Both the position numbers and the translations under genes were made by a program. A stretch of 64,000 nt of DNA from positions 34,041,101 to 34,105,100 of the forward strand of contig CP099840.1 in NCBI GenBank assembly GCA_030062745.1, read 5' to 3'. Position 1 is the stretch's first letter; each line of letters opens with the position of its first letter. A model generated the notes under the pieces. It was not told where the DNA came from. It worked only from the letters and a program-made list of their open reading frames with translations, and did not search any database. Of this stretch, positions 43,326 to 55,560 are shown in pieces. Source of the stretch: Capitulum mitella. Its lineage: Eukaryota > Arthropoda > Thecostraca > Pollicipedomorpha > Pollicipedidae.

Positions 43326-45259
43326 CACATACACACGCATCTCGATCTGAACCTTTGCTTTTGAGCGACTTCCATGAATCTCTTCCATCTTAATTCGCTC
43401 AAAGCGTGCAAAGCACTCGTTCAACTCGTTGGATTTTAGATTTTATATCACTGGTGTGCAAAAGAAATACAGACCGGGACATGACTGTTCGGGCTGTCTT
43501 CAATCATTCCATTCACTTGTTATTTGTCGAAAGTTACAATGAGCAGAGTGGAGAAGAGGAAGCAGACAGCTGTCGTCGCCGTGCGTTTGTGGCAACATCG
43601 GCTCCCAGCCGGTTTTGATACTCATAGGGAGGCAGCGCTTTGAGGCCCGAAACAGAAGTAGTCATCCAGACAACGGGGCAACTGTGACGTGGCTTCGACT
43701 TGTTTTTTTTCGTATCAGTGATCAATATTTCATAACTGATGTAAACAATTCCTCAGCGTTATCTGGTCTGGTGTCTGGAACGGATAGGGCCAGGGTCCGT
43801 ACATATAACAAGCTCTGCTTGGAATGGACTGTGGTCCCATCGTCGTCCTCAAAAGGTTCGGATCACATGAAAAAACTGGTGGAGAGAACATGTCTCTTCA
43901 GTGACGTGAGGTGACTTCGGTGCAACACCACGAATACTCTTAATGGAATGCTTGACGTACCAAATACACAGGCATCATAGCGTTTGGCAGTTGATATTTT
44001 TTTTGCTCAGTCGCACCGTCCTACGGAGATGTGTAACTACATTTGATAAAATTCATTTGATACAATTCTACATTTGATAAAATTCTACTAGATATAGAAA
44101 CCGTCTTTTGTATGAAAACGGGAACATCAGGTCTGTGCTTTCATGCGAAGTCTTCTTTTATCTCATTCGGTGAGAGTGTCTCTGATCTTCTCCATTGAAA
44201 ATCTTCTGAATGTTCGTTTGTTTGTTGTAAAACCAACGAACGATGACTTCTAGAAGCATAGAAGTTCCGTGCTCTTTTCAAATTGTCGACTGTCTTTTTT
44301 TCTGGGGATCTTCCTCGCAGGCGGTTCTCAGCCCCTCTGAGGCCCTCTTAAGAGCGCCACTCGCGGCGGTTCCTTTCGCCTCTGAAGGCGGTTCTTCTTC
44401 ACGGTCGCGTGAACATTACCCGACGGGTGGCAGCCAAATGGTGGGAGACTGCTGGCTCGTGGTCTGAAATGGACTGTTGCTGTGTGGCTACGGCGAGAGA
44501 TACCGACAGCAGTCTATTGTCAATCCTTGGTGGTAAGAGCACCTGTGCTGCCTGATAATCATAGGGGCCACAACCAGTGCCGGTCGTCGCAAGACCTGCT
44601 ACTTGAAGACTGTGTGAACTGCTGCCGTTCTGAAGTGGCAGCTGCTCATTTCTCGTGAGAGTCGTCGACAATCGGTGGCTACGCGAGGACCTGATTGTTC
44701 GCAGCCTCACGAGTCACGTCCAGCCCGTGTTATGACAAGGCCCGCTGACTGTGGAGACGGGAACTGGTGTCGACCAATGGCCACGAGATCTGCCAGCTCG
44801 AGAGGTATCGCCTGGTGTCATGTGTCACGGGCAATCTCTTTTTACTGCAGCGGAGACGACGACCGCCAGCTAAGAATAGTCTGCTCCGGGAACTCGCAAA
44901 ACGCAAGATAATGTAGCCAATTGTGACTTGGATAAAGCAGCATGGCGAATCGCAGCACAGACTACTATTTTGATCAAAAACAGACGAAAATTAGATGACC
45001 TATTAAGCATCAAGGCGACCGGCGTCGATGCACGCTCGTCTGTCCAGGCAATTTTGCGTATGTTTATGCCTAAAAGTGTTGGCCATTTCCCGCTCTCTTT
45101 TTATATTTTGATCAGATCACCACTCAACTCTCCGTCCATCGGTCCTTCATCGAACTCGGCCAGTAAAACAAGCATTGGTGGAGGACACATCTGTAATGGT
45201 GAGTGGAACAGGGTCTTCCGAATCACATCCACACGGCGGCCGCCCTCTCGCTGGACGGC
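43326..45259. other. Intergenic DNA downstream of the GPCR gene, no gene recognised
   Basis: A short CA-rich run lies at 43319-43336. ORFs below 110 codons show no family resemblance. The part nearest 45259 presumably holds the GPCR 3' UTR (minus strand); no AATAAA on that strand was confirmed close to the stop. Confidence 0.45.
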
Positions 45260-46585
45260 TCAATGAAAGAACTGGCTCGTCCTGCGCTCCTCCATGACCA
45301 GGTCGGCGTTGAGCAGGTTGCGCGCCGGCAGGTACTTGGGGTGGAACGGACCCAGGTTGCCCAGGTTGGTGGAGCTGACCGGGCTCTCGCAGCGCGGCGC
45401 CGGCCGTCGCAGCAACGCCAGCGCCGGCCGCCACCGGCCGCCGGGCACGCGCAGCCGCGGCGCGCGCAGGCTGCGCTGCACTTGCGTCAGCGACGCCCGG
45501 TGCACGAGCGAGTACACGATCGGGTTGACGGCCGAGTGCGCGTGGCCGAGCAGCAGCGCGAACGGCAGCAGCAGCGCCGTCGGCCGGCTGGCGTACACCA
45601 GGTGCGCCAGGCCGGCCAGCGTGAACGGCAGCCAGCAGGCGGCGAACACGACCACCAGCACGACCAGCGTGTTGGCCAGCTGCTGGCGCGTCTTGAGCGA
45701 GTAGCTGCTGGTGGAGCGGAGCAGCGGCGGCCGGCAGCGCGGCGGCCGCCGCCCGGTCGGTTCGGGGCCGCGCGCCGCCAGCTCCGGGCCGGTCCCGTCG
45801 CTGTCGTCCCGCTGCACCACCTTGGGCGCGCGGCCCGAGTGGCCGCTGCGCGACATGATGATGACGCTGTTCTGCGCGGCGGCCGGCCGCAGCCCGCCGC
45901 CGGCCGCCAGCCCGTTGGCGGAGCGCAGGTTGCGGCTGACCATGGTGTGGCAGACGGCGACCACCCCGCAGGGCGCCACCACGACCAGCAGCAGCAGGGC
46001 GGCGCGGTACAGCCGGCCGGCCAGCGGCCACGGCCAGCGCTCCTCGCAGACGGGCCCGCCGGGCGCCGGCACCACGCGGAACGCCAGCAGCAGGGGCGCG
46101 GCCAGTGCGGCCGCCGCCAGCCACACGGCCGCCGTCATCCGCACGGCCAGCCGGCTGCGCTCGCCCTGGTTGAACATCTTGGGGCTCTTCATAGCCAGGC
46201 AGCGCTCCAGCGAGAGCATCATCAGCGAGTAGGTGCTGGCGGTCACGGCCAACACGTGCAGCAGGGGCGAGGCGCGGCACCAGGCTTCGCCCAGCTGCCA
46301 GGAGGGCGTCAGCCGCGACGCCATCGTGTCCGGCATGCAGAGCAGCGTCACCAGCAGGTCGCTGACGCACTGCGACACCACGATGTAGTTGCGGCACTGC
46401 AGGCTTTTGGACGTCTGCGACAGGGCGAAGATGAGGAAGCTGTTGGACAGGATGCTGGCCAGGAAAGTGAAGCAGTAGAGCGCCGTCAGCACGATCACCG
46501 TGGTCGGCGTGTGGTCCGGACACAGGCTGTAGCCCTCCTCCGGCCAGCCCAGCAGGGCGTGCTTGCTGGTGGTGCACGCGTTCAT
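45260..46585 (-). CDS. Class A (rhodopsin-like) G-protein-coupled receptor
   Basis: A 441-residue, intronless ORF with seven predicted membrane helices: TM1 about 29-55, TM2 66-88 (Asp76 in SDLLV), TM3 104-128, TM4 148-171 (Trp155), TM5 193-216 (Pro205), TM6 303-328 with CWLP at 317-320, and TM7 337-360 with NPIVY at 354-358. Cys103 before TM3 and Cys180 in the second outer loop form the usual disulfide pair. The DRY motif at the end of TM3 is ERC (127-129). The third inner loop (about 217-300) is long and basic. The Ala/Leu/Arg-rich helices reflect strong GC bias. By overall pattern it is a peptide- or amine-type receptor, but I cannot name the ligand. The start chosen is the first ATG; a GTG-opened frame extends 11 codons upstream, and an AG acceptor (CTGCAG) near 46609 leaves room for an upstream exon. 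Confidence 0.93.
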   Translation of the reverse strand: MNACTTSKHALLGWPEEGYSLCPDHTPTTVIVLTALYCFTFLASILSNSFLIFALSQTSKSLQCRNYIVVSQCVSDLLVTLLCMPDTMASRLTPSWQLGEAWCRASPLLHVLAVTASTYSLMMLSLERCLAMKSPKMFNQGERSRLAVRMTAAVWLAAAALAAPLLLAFRVVPAPGGPVCEERWPWPLAGRLYRAALLLLVVVAPCGVVAVCHTMVSRNLRSANGLAAGGGLRPAAAQNSVIIMSRSGHSGRAPKVVQRDDSDGTGPELAARGPEPTGRRPPRCRPPLLRSTSSYSLKTRQQLANTLVVLVVVFAACWLPFTLAGLAHLVYASRPTALLLPFALLLGHAHSAVNPIVYSLVHRASLTQVQRSLRAPRLRVPGGRWRPALALLRRPAPRCESPVSSTNLGNLGPFHPKYLPARNLLNADLVMEERRTSQFFH

Positions 46586-49500
46586 CGGCTCGGCCGTCTT
46601 TGAAAAGGCTGCAGTCACCGGGGAGTTAACAGCTCGGCGTCGAAGAAACCGGGAAAGGTGGCGTTTCCGTTACCTACTTGTGCCTGAAGTCATTGCATTG
46701 CACCTGTGGATGAAAGGAAGGCACATATGTATACTGTATAATAAATCTGAATCGCTCTGATTATCTTTGCTTCATCCAGAAACGACACTTTGGCTCGAGG
46801 TTAACGCGAGACACCGGTGGCAGTGCTCCAACAATTTGCGCCAGTTGAGTTTTGTTCCTGACTGCTTGGTCACCCGTGGACACCAGAAGGGAAAGAACAG
46901 CACATCTCAGTTCTTGAAAGCGTATTCCACCCATGATCGTGTGATCGAATGCTTCATGCGTAGTTCACTCTCCTGTCATTTCGAACATACGTTACTGCAT
47001 TTTCATGTACGCGGCCCATGGAAGCGTACAGATGCACCGCATTCAGAAACTTTTTAGCTTTTGTGTGCGCGTTGTCTGCGGCAGACAAAAACACTACCAT
47101 ATCTCTGCAGATCTGAGACGTCTAAGTGGTTAAACGCCGAGCAGATCGTCGAGTACCATCGGCTATGTCTTATTAACAGATTTCTGTTGACCGGACAGTC
47201 ACCGGGCATCGCGGCAAACTTCACCAAAGTGTCTGACCAACATAACACGCGGTCCAATGGTCAACTGCAGCGGCCAATGGTGAAAAGCAGCGCGGGAGCG
47301 CGTAGACTGAGCTTTAGCGGCGCGGATGCCTACAGCAGGTTACCTGGACAGCTGAACAGTATGGGACTAGGCCGATTTAAGGCCTGATTGACCGAAATGA
47401 TGTTCTCAGAAATAGGCTAGGGTTGGCGATTGAATACAGCGTGCCATGTTGACTCAATGCGCGTGTTTTTGCTTTTTGTACCCATGCCTTGATTTTTAGA
47501 GTTGCTGTTTTACGTCCCTGACAATCACCTTGTAATAACCACGTCGTCGTGGAAAAGTTGAACCAATATATGTCTATGCTTATGTTTAATCCAACAGTGG
47601 CATTGTCGAATGTGTATGATTGCTGCTCTGTCTTTATCATTTCAGTTACCTTTCCTTAACAATTCAGTCCCATGTAATGGAGTACACAGTCCATCCCTGT
47701 GAAACGACGTCTTAAACAGGTGCTGTGACCTGAGGTCAAAAGGGTCTCGTTGAAACTGCGTTTTGCAAACTGCAACCGCATTCCCGAAAACTGCACCTTG
47801 AGTGTTGGAGTTGTGCTGCTGGGTGTTTTTATCCTTAAGTCATGTGGCACCCAAGATATGATGATAAAATTATCTATGCACTATTTCGCGGCCTGAGGTC
47901 AAATTGGCGATGAAAAGTTGAACATTATCGATGCCCATTATCTGTAACTTATTTTTCATGTGTTGGTATTGCTTGGTTGAGTTTTTTGTCACAAAGGTAT
48001 GTGGTACGCAATCTTTCCATACAGCACCAGGCTGTTTTCAGGTTTGTAGCCTTAAGTCGGACATTTGAATTTAGAGGTCATTTCTAGCATGTACACCATC
48101 TCTGGCCTAGCACTAGTCTAATGGAGCTAGGAATTTTCGCGCCATTGCGTTGCAGCAGAAAGTTACAGAGTATGTAAGATCTGACCTCAGTGGTCTATTT
48201 TGACCCCTGGAGGTCAAACGGCAAAATGGGCAACAGAATGCTTTTAGGGACTGTGTGCCCATGACACTGCCTCTACGCTGTGCAATTTTCCGCCCAGTCG
48301 AGAGGCAAGCGAATGCGTAGTTGAATCCGTATGCTAATGCGTTGTTTACGTCAAGGACATTTGTAGCTTCTCGCCTGTTTTACCTTGGCATTGCTAAAAG
48401 CTTACTTTGTATGGCGGAGAAGTTTGGGAGAAGCTAAATAGCATCTCCCCTCGGCTTCCTTTTTAATGTATTGAAAAAAAAACGTTGTCCAGTACCTCAG
48501 TGTCCGAAGCTTTCCCACGGAACAACAAAAAACGGTGGTATTCGAAGTGCTTCAACGAAAGGCAGTGGCTTCCTAAACTGTTCCGGAGTCGTTACAATAC
48601 AGCCTACCGTGCTCACGCACATCACTCTCTCGCTCGCTCACGCGGAACGTAAGGCCAAGACGTTCGTCAGTCTGTTCTGCACCGACATCTCTTGGTTTCT
48701 GTCGTATGCAGACGAGTCTATCAACGTCTAACAAACTGTGCAAGCGGTTCGCTAGCACACGTCGCCCAACTAAATAGGGTCGTGTTCACGACAGTTACCA
48801 ACAAATTTACAGAGGGTGTTAGTCTGCTCGAAAACAACTTCTGACTTCAGTTCAAGTTTCTGGGAAACCGAATGATTTGGATTTCTTCGAACTGCTGATT
48901 TCCCGGTTCTCTCTGCATAATGATTTTTGGTGCAAATCTAAATCCGTTTTGATTTTAGATCACATCGACATTAGTCTAATTCATCCCGAATACCAATGAA
49001 AAGCCGTTCCCGCAGACGCAATAAGAAAATGAAGGCAAATTAAAAAAGCCAGTGACTGTCGAAGCGTATAATGAGGAAACAATGACAATTGCTTGCCATG
49101 TATGTATGGAGCCAATTTCTCAGCATAGGGTCGAAAACAGACAAAAGTAAGCCGACTATGGAGCATCATGATACAGCGGATAACAATACATATTGGCTTT
49201 GTATATGGGGCTGGGAGTGAGATAAAGTAGTGGTAGATAGATACGTATTAGGGCAAAGATTTTCGATGCGTCTTCTGAACTGGCGTAACATGTCACACGC
49301 TGCGAAATCGATGTGTATCCGAACACTGCACCCAGCTCCCCTAAACTTCAGCTTACCAAATAGGCAAGACGTTGCAAAATATTAGGAAAAATGCAGACTC
49401 CAGTATACTACTGCTAGGCCAGAGACGGTGTACCTTCAACGAAATTACCTCCAAATTCAAATGATTAGCGGTTCTTGTAAAGAACAAATAGAAAGGAATA

Positions 49501-51379
49501 ACAAAGAAAGCTACCGATTCAACCCGAGGGCTGTACTCTATTCCTAATCTGTTCTTACTGTACGGTAATATCGTGCATGTAAATTTGGTGGTTGGTCAAT
49601 TACTCGCGCAAAAAAGGACTGCGGAGCTGCATTGTTTTTCACAAAAACTGCTGACTGTTAGTAGACTTTTGCCATTTGCGACCGTTTTGGTGAACAATGT
49701 CAGTCATTCACATCGGTCGCGGAACCGAGGCAGTAAACCAGCTTTTCGCCATCGCTTCTCTGACAAGTTAGGGGACTTTTAACTTCCAATACTGCTTCCC
49801 GCTATTGGCAACTCTCAACTGGCATGACCTAACGACGTCAAACGATTAACTTCCGACAAATTCCCAAATTTATGACGTCCGTTTCGAGAATTGGGGCCTA
49901 TATCATCGTCAACTAAGTCCTTCAAGTGCGTTTCAGCCGCGGCGAGGTCAGAGATTCTAGCATTTTCTCAAGCCTTTAGAGCTCACTTTTGCTCAGAGTT
50001 GTTTTGATTCGTGATGGAAAAATATAAGGATCAGGATATATCACTCAGCAGAAATTCTTCGCCTGCAATTTGCCATGCCGGTTCTGCTCGTCGGCTGGCC
50101 GGGCAGTATGAGAGTTGCGGTCCGTTTGTGACCACTTTCTATTCAGACGGCGACTTATTGATCATCAACTTTCAACTTCTGAACATTATTCAGTCGCAGC
50201 AGACATCTCTTTTACGGCACCCAGCCCTTTGGATACTTAGTGGCTCGCCCTTCTCTGGGGCATTTATCCTTGACTTATGCGTATACTCTTCCACCAATTG
50301 ACCTGACTGCTTATCATTGCGGTAACGTTTTTGCTCTGATGTCACTGGTTACTCGGTGAGGCATACGCCTCAAATCTCGGGATGGAATGCGTAACCGTTT
50401 CAAGGAATCTAAGTCATTGTCGTATATTGTCAACGTTGTTAGGTAACACACGCACCAAAGTTTACCTCAGTTGAGTTTTTTTGTGAATAGATGAAGTAGG
50501 AGGTACGAATATCATGTTACCTGAAAATAACTAGAGCAAAAATTCTAAGAAAACGAGAAGGGGTGAAAGTGGCAATGCTTAAGAATAACGCTAGTAATCT
50601 ACCTTCTATCTTTATGCCCTCCCTATGCTACCTTTATAAACGTCTGTCCAAAGGCGCACAATGCACAGGCTTATTGAACCTTTCAGGAGGGCTGTACCAG
50701 GTATTTCTGGTCATAACGCGGTCAAGCGACGGGAAAAACACTGACATTAAGTTCCAGCTAACGACAAAACATCTTAACCCTGCTTGAACTCATACGTCCG
50801 ACAATCGCGATCTGACATCTTCCCATCCCGACACCTGACCCCGCCTGCCGAGAAAGCCGCCAGCTCAGCACGCTCCTGCTCTCCGCGAGCCGTTGAATAC
50901 CTGTGAGCCGGGCGCACGCTACATGACCTAGCATGCGAAGCGCCTCAAAGCCCTGATCGCACACCCGCCCACACACCTGTGAACCGGAGCGCCGCTGTCA
51001 GCTGGGAGTAGCCCGCCGTCCTGGTACCCGCCGGCGCCGCGCGCTGCTCCGTCCCGCCCGCCTTCCGTCGCCGGCGTCGGCTGACCTCTCGAGCCACAGA
51101 GAGCGCGGCTCGGCGGCGGCCGTCCCCGCTCGCAGTCGGCGCGCGCGGCCGCCGTCCGACCTCCACCCGCCGTCGGAGCCGGCGGCCGAGTGTCCGTCGA
51201 GAATGACGACAGGCCGGGCGCGGCCGGAGGACGCAGGCGCCCCCCCCCCCCACCTCCTGCTGCTGCTGCTACGGCACGGTCCAGCGATCGACGCCTCCGG
51301 GGGTGGGGCGACGTTGACGGTCCCACACAGCGGCCACCCGGCAACGGAGGCCCGGACCCCTTGAAGTCATTACCCGGCA
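46586..51379. other. Intergenic DNA upstream of the GPCR, no further gene supported
   Basis: Contains an AGGTCA-rich stretch (47720-48215, listed) and many short ORFs without motifs. A GC-rich block at 50930-51250 has overlapping open frames on both strands (up to 150 codons) with Arg/Pro/Gly-rich text that is probably compositional. It could also be a CpG-rich promoter or first-exon region of an unseen gene. Confidence 0.4.
47720..48215. repeat. AGGTCA-rich zone
   Basis: At least six AGGTCA/TGACCT words occur in 500 bp. They include the everted pair TGACCTGAGGTCA (47726-47738), GCCTGAGGTCAAATT near 47885, AGAGGTCA near 48070, CTGACCTCAG near 48183 and GACCCCTGGAGGTCAAA near 48207. The style resembles 18.3-18.7 kb and 56.4-57.4 kb, suggesting a dispersed repeat family. 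Confidence 0.5.
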
Positions 51380-51660
51380 CACCAGGGAGGACCGCTCAGG
51401 GCACCAGAGAGGACCGCTCGGCGGACCAGACAGGACCGTCCGACGAACCAGACGGCACCGTCCGACGGGCCAGCCAGGATCGTCTGGTGAAACACAGAAG
51501 ACCGCCCGGAGGACTACAGAGGATAACCCGGCGGACCGCAGAGGACCGCCTGAAGTGCCAGGGAGACCGTCCGGGTGACCAGAGAGGACAGTCCAGCAGA
51601 CCAGACGACCACCCGGCAGACCATAAAGAACCTCTCGCAGACAACAGAAGACCACCAGTC
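51380..51660. repeat. Degenerate 22-bp tandem repeat, copy C
   Basis: Units such as GACCGCCCGGAGGACTACAG, GATAACCCGGCGGACCGCAG and GACCGCCTGAAGTGCCAGGG follow each other at about 22-bp spacing, roughly twelve units. Because 22 is not a multiple of 3, the 212-codon plus-strand frame (51190-51828) cycles through three related peptides. I treat that frame as a repeat by-product rather than a gene. Confidence 0.7.
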
Positions 51661-53552
51661 GTGCCGGTAACAAAAAAAAAAACATCTGAGTTTCCAGAGG
51701 ACCACCCGGTAAATATTGGTAACCGGATCAGGGAAGCACATAAGACCGTCAGAAGAACTTCAGGAGGCAGCCTGCTGAATAATGGCGCTTCACAATGGAC
51801 TGCCTGGCTGGTTGGAAAGGTGGTTTGAGTCAGACGGAGACAGCAAGCTGCCGAAAATGTTGGACGGAGTAGGAGATAGATGTGTCCCTTAGACGGTTTT
51901 TTAACCCCATTTGGAGCTAATAGAACTCGTAGCTCGAGTATTAGGTGCATTGGCTGGGGCAGTTTGTCTAGAAAAGGTAAGAATATGAAAATCCGTACAA
52001 AGTTTCAAGCTCTGGGTTTTCAGCAACTCGCTTATTATGGTTTTGTGAAATGCACCGTTTTTTAGGGCAAACGAAAATGGCGCGTGACTGCAAAACGTCG
52101 TTTCAAAAGCAGAATTCATGAGTGCATTTATCAGTTGCACGCTAGATGTTTTGTTTTCTGCTCCCGAAAACGTCAGTAAATAGGTGATGGTATAAGGCTA
52201 AATGGTGATCCGGGAATGTCCCACTTTCATCACGTTTTGAGCTGCTGCAGCACAGTTGCCTGTAGTCTCGTTGGTTCATATGTGACGTAAATTAGGCCGG
52301 GAGCTCTGCACTCCTGGGTGTTTAGGGTCCTGCGCTTTTCCGTGTTCTCTTTCAGCCGTGTCCTATTTACAGCTGTTATGTGACGTCCCGAGCAGACGCA
52401 GGCCATTGGAAGTTTCAAGGAGATCAGCATTGTGCCATATCACTGGATAACTACAGGATATAGTTTTCCATTAATTAGAGTGTTGCGGCTTCTAGACATT
52501 TTCAAAAATTCATGCTGTAAACGTAATCAGACGTAATCAGACACATTTTTCATACCAGCCAAGTTCATTTATGAAAAGTCGACCAAGGTGCCCTTCAGCC
52601 GGTGATGGTGAATTCTGATCCAGGATCTCCTCTGCAGCTCTCTGCCTAGTATCCGTTCATTTCGTCGCCGCCCGCCGAGGCGTGCTATCGTGTAGCACAC
52701 TCCTACCACGTGACTCTGGCCTGAGAGCTACCGTGCTTTGTCGAATGATAGTGCTCGACAAAAAAAGGCTTTCATTGGGAATTAAAAGCACATGCATCAG
52801 ACTTGATAGCGGATGTTTGCAAGGGGCAAATTTATTTGATTAAAAACGAGACTAGAACTGGAGACACGATACATCTTTTATTTTATAACCTAGGTTTTGG
52901 TGTGGGGACACTTACGTGAGCCCATCATTGCCTCCGGTGGCGATTCCCACGCCTGATACCACCAATACGCCAAACATTTTACCAGGCAGAGGACGATGGG
53001 GGGCTGAAATTTGCAACCATATTCGCTGCTGACCGCTGAACGAAACGTTTCGTCAGCTGTCGGTTTGTGTTTTCATTTGATGACTGGAAGGATTATAAAG
53101 TTTGATGTTATGGGGGAAGATATGGTGCTTCAGCTCAAGACCGCCGCAAAAGCGGCGAAATTTGGCTGTAACCGGTTCTTCATTGAAAATAATCGGGTCA
53201 AAATGATGTGGAGTATTTCGGCATGAAAGCTAAAACCCCGAGCCAGTTTAATGGTCTGGTTTAAATAGTGAACGGATTAATGCGATTTGCTCCATTCACT
53301 GCCTCTGTGAATGGGGTAAACTGCCCAGTGGCTTTCAAAATGGTGTCATTCTTGTTGGAATGGCTGTGCGAATACTGTTTTTAAACGATACCGAGAGAAG
53401 AGAGTTGGTTGTAACTGCTGCGAAACCCACAGGGCAACTCAGTGGAAAGCGCACTACGAGCAAAGAATACAAGACATTGAGTGGCAGGTGGTCCTCTGGA
53501 TGGAACGAATTGTAATTTATAATGCATACATGCATACATAAATACATACACA

Positions 53553-53555
<3 letters not shown>
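51661..53555. other. Intergenic DNA, no gene recognised
   Basis: Mixed composition with short ORFs (under 80 codons) and no domain, splice structure or clear repeat. Confidence 0.45.
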
Positions 53556-53615
<60 letters not shown>

Positions 53616-53616
53616 C
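53556..53616. repeat. (TA)n array
   Basis: Preceded by a (CATA)n-like run from about 53522. Followed by GTATATCCAGCTAGGCTCC. No Penelope coding remains were recognised beside it. Confidence 0.95.
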
Positions 53617-53668
53617 CAGCTAGGCTCCGGGACGAAATCGCCCCGCTGGCGGATGACTCTGAGAAGCT

Positions 53669-54040
53669 TCAGCCTCCTGTCATCCCTGGTGGGGGGGTCG
53701 TAATCCCTCCGTCAGACCACACCTGCAGCCGCGTGACACAGGCCTGACGGTCGGGCAGAATGAACCCTCTGGACTCAGCACAGGCGACCTCGGCCAGGAC
53801 CGTCCATCCTAGGGCGCCGCGGCGCCACTCCGCTTGCAGACGAATCGACGCAGAAATTCTGCGGACTTTGTCACGATGGACCTGATGTTTGTTCAGCCGA
53901 TCAGGGGTCCTCGACAGAAGGATTCCGGTTAATACGTCACAGTCGCCACAGTGGCTGGACAGTTTTGCTTCGAGGGCCATCGCACTCTGCCGGGCAACTC
54001 GGCGTGGTTTGTGCAGTGCACTTCTGCGACTGTTTGTCAA
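53669..54040 (-). other. Uncharacterised 123-codon ORF in a GC-rich patch
   Basis: A GC-rich block in AT-rich surroundings with an open minus-strand frame containing DCDVLTGILLSRTPDRLNKH, SIRLQAEWRRGALGWTVLAE and VTRLQVWSDGGITTPPP. The text looks more protein-like than the repeat-driven frames nearby, and the frame continues past the 3' end only briefly. I recognise no family. It may be an exon or a retroelement fragment. Confidence 0.25.
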
Positions 54041-55362
54041 TCTGTCGCGATGGTTTTGCCCGGGTGAAGCATAAATGAACGGCGCAAAAGCAGTCCTGAA
54101 TGAGGATAACTTTGTTTACCAGATTTTGACTAAACTGAGTTTGGTTTCTCATGTATGATATATTTCATCATAACTTTACGTAGTTAACTTTTGGTTTACG
54201 GAAATTACGACGGAGACGCCAAAGTATTACGAAGTTGTCCCAGAAGCTGTTTGGAACTGCTCACTGTGTACCGAACTGTTCTAGCGCTTCCATGATCCAG
54301 CCTTATCAAACTTAGTACTTTTCAAGCTGCTCGAGGTCTGAGATCCTGATGTTTGAGCTATGCAGCAGCATGCAAGGCTTCTAACATTTTCCCTAGATAA
54401 GAGCATTCGCAGCTGTGCGACGTAAGGCAGATGGCAGCGCTGTCTGCATTCTTGCAATTTGTAGTTCTCGATAGCCGATGCATATATGACAGGGATTTGC
54501 TTCGGAGATGTTCATCCTGAACCGCGTCGTCCGACTGCGATCTGTAAAACAAGACAGAGGTCTTTATTACTTGCTTGAGATTCGCAGCGAAGCAGGGAAG
54601 CAACGCATTATTTACCGGGCAGCCGCTTTATATTCCACCAGAACACCGACAGGGTCGACGGTCCTCCTGTCGGGTGCGCTCATTCCCTTTTTTTCAACGC
54701 TACCGGGCTGAATCTCATTCTCAATAAGTGGTCACTGCTTCAGTTTAATTTGTTCGTGCGTGTGTACGTGCGTGTGTGTGGTATTGCTTGTTTTATCGTT
54801 CCAGCGTTCTTGATAATGCGTCGCAAAAGCCACAGCGTATGTTAAGGCTTTGGTGACGTTAAATAAATGAACAGACAAATAAATAAATAAACCAGTAAGT
54901 AAATACAAGTAGCATCAATGGACAGAAAGACGCTAATTCTGCAGCTTACATGACCAGCTCCGTGAAAACTCTTACCGTCGTTGTTTATTCCGTCAGTCAA
55001 TGTCCTCGGACGTGAATGGCCGGGAAGAATATGTTCCAGAAAGCTCCATAACTTCGTGAATAGTCTGGACGCCACTGACTTGGAAAATATCATCACATCG
55101 GCTTCTTTGAACATAGCGACTTGGACCCGTAATAGTACTATTTTGTAAACTGTAAAAGCGAAACAGTAATACATGTACAAGGTTTCACACTAGGTGTCAC
55201 TTTGGATGATACCAGTCATTTAAAATGTTGTAAATGGCCATCATTTTTTAACGACAGAATGTACTGCTAATTTGGTTCAACGACTGACGAAACTATTAAC
55301 ACGATCAACGAAATGTGCCCATAAAGGGTTTGGTGATTGAGGAAGCAGGAACAATGATAAAG
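54041..55362. other. Intergenic DNA, no gene recognised
   Basis: Contains a TG-rich run near 54755-54780 and an AAAT-type run near 54862-54895. I see no gene. Confidence 0.45.
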
Positions 55363-55363
55363 T

Positions 55364-55423
<60 letters not shown>

Positions 55424-55441
55424 ATATACATATATATAAAT
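55363..55441. repeat. (TA)n(TG)n array near Penelope-like sequence
   Basis: TA repeats followed by about nine TG units and a second TA run. It lies about 120 bp to the left of the palindromic Penelope-like pair. Confidence 0.95.
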
Positions 55442-55560
55442 ATAATTGCTATAAATAAAATTGCCGCAAAAGTCACTAAGTCTGCCCGCTTTTTTCGCTT
55501 GAAGCTTCGACCACGCTAATCTAGCAATGATTTTATTTAATGTCAAAAAGCCCATTCCGT

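Noticed and set aside
45147..46603. Long ORFs of 476 aa (minus, another frame) and 466 aa (plus) over the GPCR locus
   Set aside because: They are shadow frames created by very high GC3. Only the frame with seven hydrophobic helices and receptor motifs makes sense.
48471..48731. A small zinc-finger-like or RT ORF (CPVPQCPKLSHG, LSYADES)
   Set aside because: The Cys pair has no matching His/Cys partners, and the YADE word lacks the surrounding RT motifs.
51190..51828. A 212-codon plus-strand ORF
   Set aside because: Most of it is the degenerate 22-bp repeat; no domain, splice site or conservation signal can be seen.
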